8,067 bases of DNA from Nitrososphaerota archaeon (lineage in GTDB: Archaea; Thermoproteota; Nitrososphaeria; Nitrososphaerales; Nitrosopumilaceae). The translations under genes and the position numbers were made by a program. The notes under the pieces were generated by a model that had not been told where the DNA came from, ran no database searches, and was given only the letters and a program-made list of their open reading frames with translations. This document shows, one piece after another, positions 5,938 through 8,067 of the stretch. The DNA lies in NCBI GenBank assembly GCA_016200035.1, contig JACQFM010000049.1:1-8067 (forward strand). Direction: 5' to 3'. Numbering within the stretch: the first letter of the stretch is position 1; each line of letters begins with the position of its first letter.

Positions 5938-7292
5938 ATAGGTATCACGCTGATTGCCACTACTTTTACTGAGGGAGTAATAGTGGGAAGAGAGTGCCAA
6001 TGAATGACAGTTTTAACATCATTTCCAACTGCTGCAATGTTTTGTAACAAGACTGGAAGATTGTGAACTATTCTTACGGATTTTCCTGGCTTTGTGATAA
6101 TGCCATTCTCAATTATTCTGATTCCACTTCTTGCGGTACAAGAAAAATCACCTCTTTCTGGATTAACAGCATATGTATACCAAAGCCTGCCAACTAGCAA
6201 TCCCTTTTTTGTATCCTTGATGATTTCATCCTTTGAATTGTCATTTGCTTTTATTCTCAGGTTGTGAGGTGAGGGAAAGGGAATGGGTTGGGCAGACCTG
6301 CCAGCAGGATATCCAGGTCTGCTTGCGTTTCCAGAGGATTCAATACCCTCCTTGAATGCATGGAACGAATCTGAGAAAGTATTTGTAAATATCCCAGAAT
6401 CTATGAGGGCTCTTTGTTTTGTGGGCATGCCCTCATCATCAAAAGGCTTGCTTCCTATTCCTTCAGGATAATGTGGATCGTCTATTATACTAAAATCTTC
6501 AGAAGATACCATTTTACCAAGTTTGTCATAAAAACAGCTTCGCTTTTCTGAATAAATTTTTAGGTTAAAATTTGACGAAAATACAAATGCAAGCATTTCT
6601 CCAATTGCATATGGCTCAAATATTATATCGTATGTGCCAGGCTCACATCCATGTGGATTTAAAGAGTTTACGCACATCTCGACTGCATCTTTTCCAACCG
6701 TTGATGTAGAAAACCCCTTCATTGTTCTTGAGCAAGATGAACCTACACCACTTACCGGAGAGTTGCCTTGGGTTGAATCAGTGTTTATGTTACCAATAAT
6801 GTAGGTAGCTTTGTCAGAACAGTTCAAACCATTTGTGTTTGCAATTTCGATTTTTTCGGAAACGACATTAAGTGATCCAGAGATTTTTGAAATTTTCTGA
6901 TGCACTGAAGAGTTTATCATTTCTTGCGCAATGTCAGATACCTGAACTCCAGAAATTTCTGCAAGCTTTTTGTCATAGAGTTTTTCAAGAGTGTTAAATC
7001 TGGAGGGGAAAGGCAAATTTTTCCAGTAATTTTTTGGTTTTACAAATTTTGTAGATTTTAGAGCCGATTCGACCATCTGTGGTATTAAATCCATATCAGT
7101 TGTTTTGGCCGAACCGATTCTCTTTTGATGTATTATTCGTATAGCAAGAGACTTTTCCTGGTTCTGTTTTATCTCAGCTATCTCAGAGTCCGTTATTCTT
7201 ATCGTGATTATTTTTCTTTCTGCAAAAAAAGCCTCACACTCCTTTATCTTTAAATTTCTGGCCTTGGAAAGCGTTGCTTCACAAGCTGACAA
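5934..7292 (-). CDS. TldD/PmbA family protein, TldE (PmbA) type
   Basis: A 452-residue protein of the modulator-of-gyrase family. TldD and TldE/PmbA form a heteromeric protease that trims modified or unfolded peptides; the TldD subunit carries the HExxxH zinc site. Seen: an N-terminal mixed domain with ITDSEIAEIKQNQEKSLAIRII (33-54); DDEGMPTKQRALIDSGIF (285-302), the family's DxEGxPxxxxxLIxxG motif; VGRLWYTYAVNPERGDFS (367-384); and IENGIITKP (394-402) with a final NIAAVGND (418-425). The region that would hold HExxxH in TldD is FEPYAIGEMLAFVF (225-238), with no such motif, so this is the non-catalytic TldE type. A tldD partner is not in the window. The start is TTG at 7292, directly after the cofH stop and in the same frame, implying reinitiation. 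No operon partner lies downstream, since the convergent exchanger ends here. Confidence 0.88.
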   Translation of the reverse strand: MSACEATLSKARNLKIKECEAFFAERKIITIRITDSEIAEIKQNQEKSLAIRIIHQKRIGSAKTTDMDLIPQMVESALKSTKFVKPKNYWKNLPFPSRFNTLEKLYDKKLAEISGVQVSDIAQEMINSSVHQKISKISGSLNVVSEKIEIANTNGLNCSDKATYIIGNINTDSTQGNSPVSGVGSSCSRTMKGFSTSTVGKDAVEMCVNSLNPHGCEPGTYDIIFEPYAIGEMLAFVFSSNFNLKIYSEKRSCFYDKLGKMVSSEDFSIIDDPHYPEGIGSKPFDDEGMPTKQRALIDSGIFTNTFSDSFHAFKEGIESSGNASRPGYPAGRSAQPIPFPSPHNLRIKANDNSKDEIIKDTKKGLLVGRLWYTYAVNPERGDFSCTARSGIRIIENGIITKPGKSVRIVHNLPVLLQNIAAVGNDVKTVIHWHSLPTITPSVKVVAISVIPI

Positions 7293-8067
7293 CTAACTAC
7301 GCCTGGTGCTTTTGTATCTATATTTGTCTAACCTTATCAGTTCATGATAAGAACCAAACCTAGACGTGTCGCTAACTTTGTCCAGAGCACCTTCTTTTTC
7401 TTCCGACTCATACGTTTGTAATATCTTATATGATGTATTTCGCTCGGCTGGGATTCTTCCATGTTGTCTTATGAAACGTCTTATGTCTTTTGGTCTTAGA
7501 AGCTGACCGTTTTGAGCTCCCGCTGCTGTAGATATACTTTCATTAATCAAGGTGCCACCAAAATCGTTTGCACCCCATGAAAGTAAAAGTTGTGACATGT
7601 TTCCTCCTTCTTTTACCCAGGATGTTTGAATATTGTTTATGAAATTGTTGAGCATTATCCTTGCAACAGCATGCATCAAAAGGACATCATTTCCGTCAGC
7701 ACCACTTCTTATTCCGTTGTGGAGGTTGTGTTTGTACATAGGCGCTTCAGTGTGTATGAAGTTTAGTGGAACAAATTCGGTAAAGCCGCCTGTCTCTTTT
7801 TGTATTTCGCGAATTAGGGCGATATGTTTTGTCCTATCTTCGGGAGTTTCCAGATGACCAAACATTATGGTAGAGGTTGAAGGAATTCCAAGTTTATGTG
7901 CAGTCTTAATAACTTCGATCCAGTTTTTTACGCTAATTCTTCCGGGAGAAATCTTGTCACGAAGTCTTTGATCCAAGATTTCTGCAGCAGTTCCTGGAAG
8001 AGAATTAACTCCTGCTTCTTTTAGTCTGATGAGGTATTCTCTTATTGGTAGGTTTGAGCGCGTCGCC
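7293..8067 (-). CDS. cofH: FO synthase subunit 2 (CofH), C-terminal part (runs off the right edge)
   Basis: Radical SAM enzyme that joins tyrosine to 5-amino-6-ribitylaminouracil in making the deazaflavin FO, the core of coenzyme F420. The frame is open to the right edge (257 complete codons from 8066); the N-terminus with the CxxxCxxC iron-sulfur motif is missing. A TTG at 7976 is internal, since the preceding residues (KEAGVNSLPGTAAEIL, 16-31 of the visible part) are conserved CofG/CofH sequence. Other marks: STIMFGHLETPEDR (65-78), TGGFTEFVPLNFIHTEAPMY (92-111), and SWGANDFGGTLINESIS (163-179), which is typical of CofH rather than the menaquinone enzymes MqnC/MqnE, then GRIPAERNTSYKIL (203-216). 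About 40 poorly conserved residues follow (217-257), rich in Glu, then Arg/Lys/Tyr, a tail longer than I expect. The TAG stop is followed at once by the TTG of the PmbA-type gene. Confidence 0.92.
   Translation of the reverse strand, partial: ATRSNLPIREYLIRLKEAGVNSLPGTAAEILDQRLRDKISPGRISVKNWIEVIKTAHKLGIPSTSTIMFGHLETPEDRTKHIALIREIQKETGGFTEFVPLNFIHTEAPMYKHNLHNGIRSGADGNDVLLMHAVARIMLNNFINNIQTSWVKEGGNMSQLLLSWGANDFGGTLINESISTAAGAQNGQLLRPKDIRRFIRQHGRIPAERNTSYKILQTYESEEKEGALDKVSDTSRFGSYHELIRLDKYRYKSTRRS

Noticed and set aside
7633..7857. Plus-strand 74-codon open frame inside cofH
   Set aside because: It is antisense to strongly conserved CofH sequence and has no promoter-like or family signal.
7293..7976. 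cofH starting at the TTG at 7976
   Set aside because: The frame continues upstream with conserved family sequence to the window edge, so the TTG codes an internal Leu and the gene is cut by the window.

Overview
The window looks like a piece of an AT-rich archaeal chromosome, most likely an ammonia-oxidising Thaumarchaeon (Nitrososphaerota, Nitrosopumilus-like). This is inferred from the gene set: class I lysyl-tRNA synthetase, a stand-alone archaeal Elp3, an archaeal-type PurM, a PAC2 proteasome-chaperone-like protein, the F420 enzyme CofH, a lone Lrp ligand-binding (RAM) domain protein and a small winged-helix regulator. Frequent GTG/TTG starts preceded by TATA-like boxes about 25 nt upstream also fit archaeal leaderless transcription. 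No rRNA, tRNA, CRISPR, insertion sequence or phage gene was seen. No gap between genes exceeds about 115 bases.

Left part (1-4527), all on the minus strand. In transcription order it holds a winged-helix regulator (4183-4527), a PAC2-family protein ending in an HbYX-like tail (3428-4159), purM (2324-3346), elp3 (637-2223) and the N-terminal 212 codons of class I lysS (1-637). The regulator and the PAC2 gene look like one operon. purM and elp3 each seem to have their own promoter. elp3 and lysS overlap by one base (TAATG) and are probably translationally coupled. This joins an enzyme that modifies U34 of tRNAs, including tRNA-Lys(UUU) in known systems, to the enzyme that charges tRNA-Lys.

Centre (4528-4639) is a divergent control region. 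It has a perfect 9-bp inverted repeat abutting the regulator's start codon, a second 26-nt near-palindrome followed by an 8-T run, and two outward-facing TATA-like boxes. To its right, on the plus strand, lie the lone RAM-domain protein (4649-4885) and a CaCA-family cation exchanger (4933-5937).

Right part (5934-8067) is on the minus strand: the C-terminal two thirds of cofH (7293-8067), followed with zero spacing by a TldE/PmbA-type gene (5934-7292). That gene converges on the exchanger with a 4-bp overlap of the stop regions.

Most of the window is housekeeping. No clearly new multi-gene system is visible. The parts most worth a second look are the divergent regulatory island (a DNA-binding-only protein facing a ligand-binding-only protein across two palindromes), the HbYX-like tail of the PAC2 protein, the elp3-lysS coupling, and the degenerate second alpha-repeat of the exchanger.
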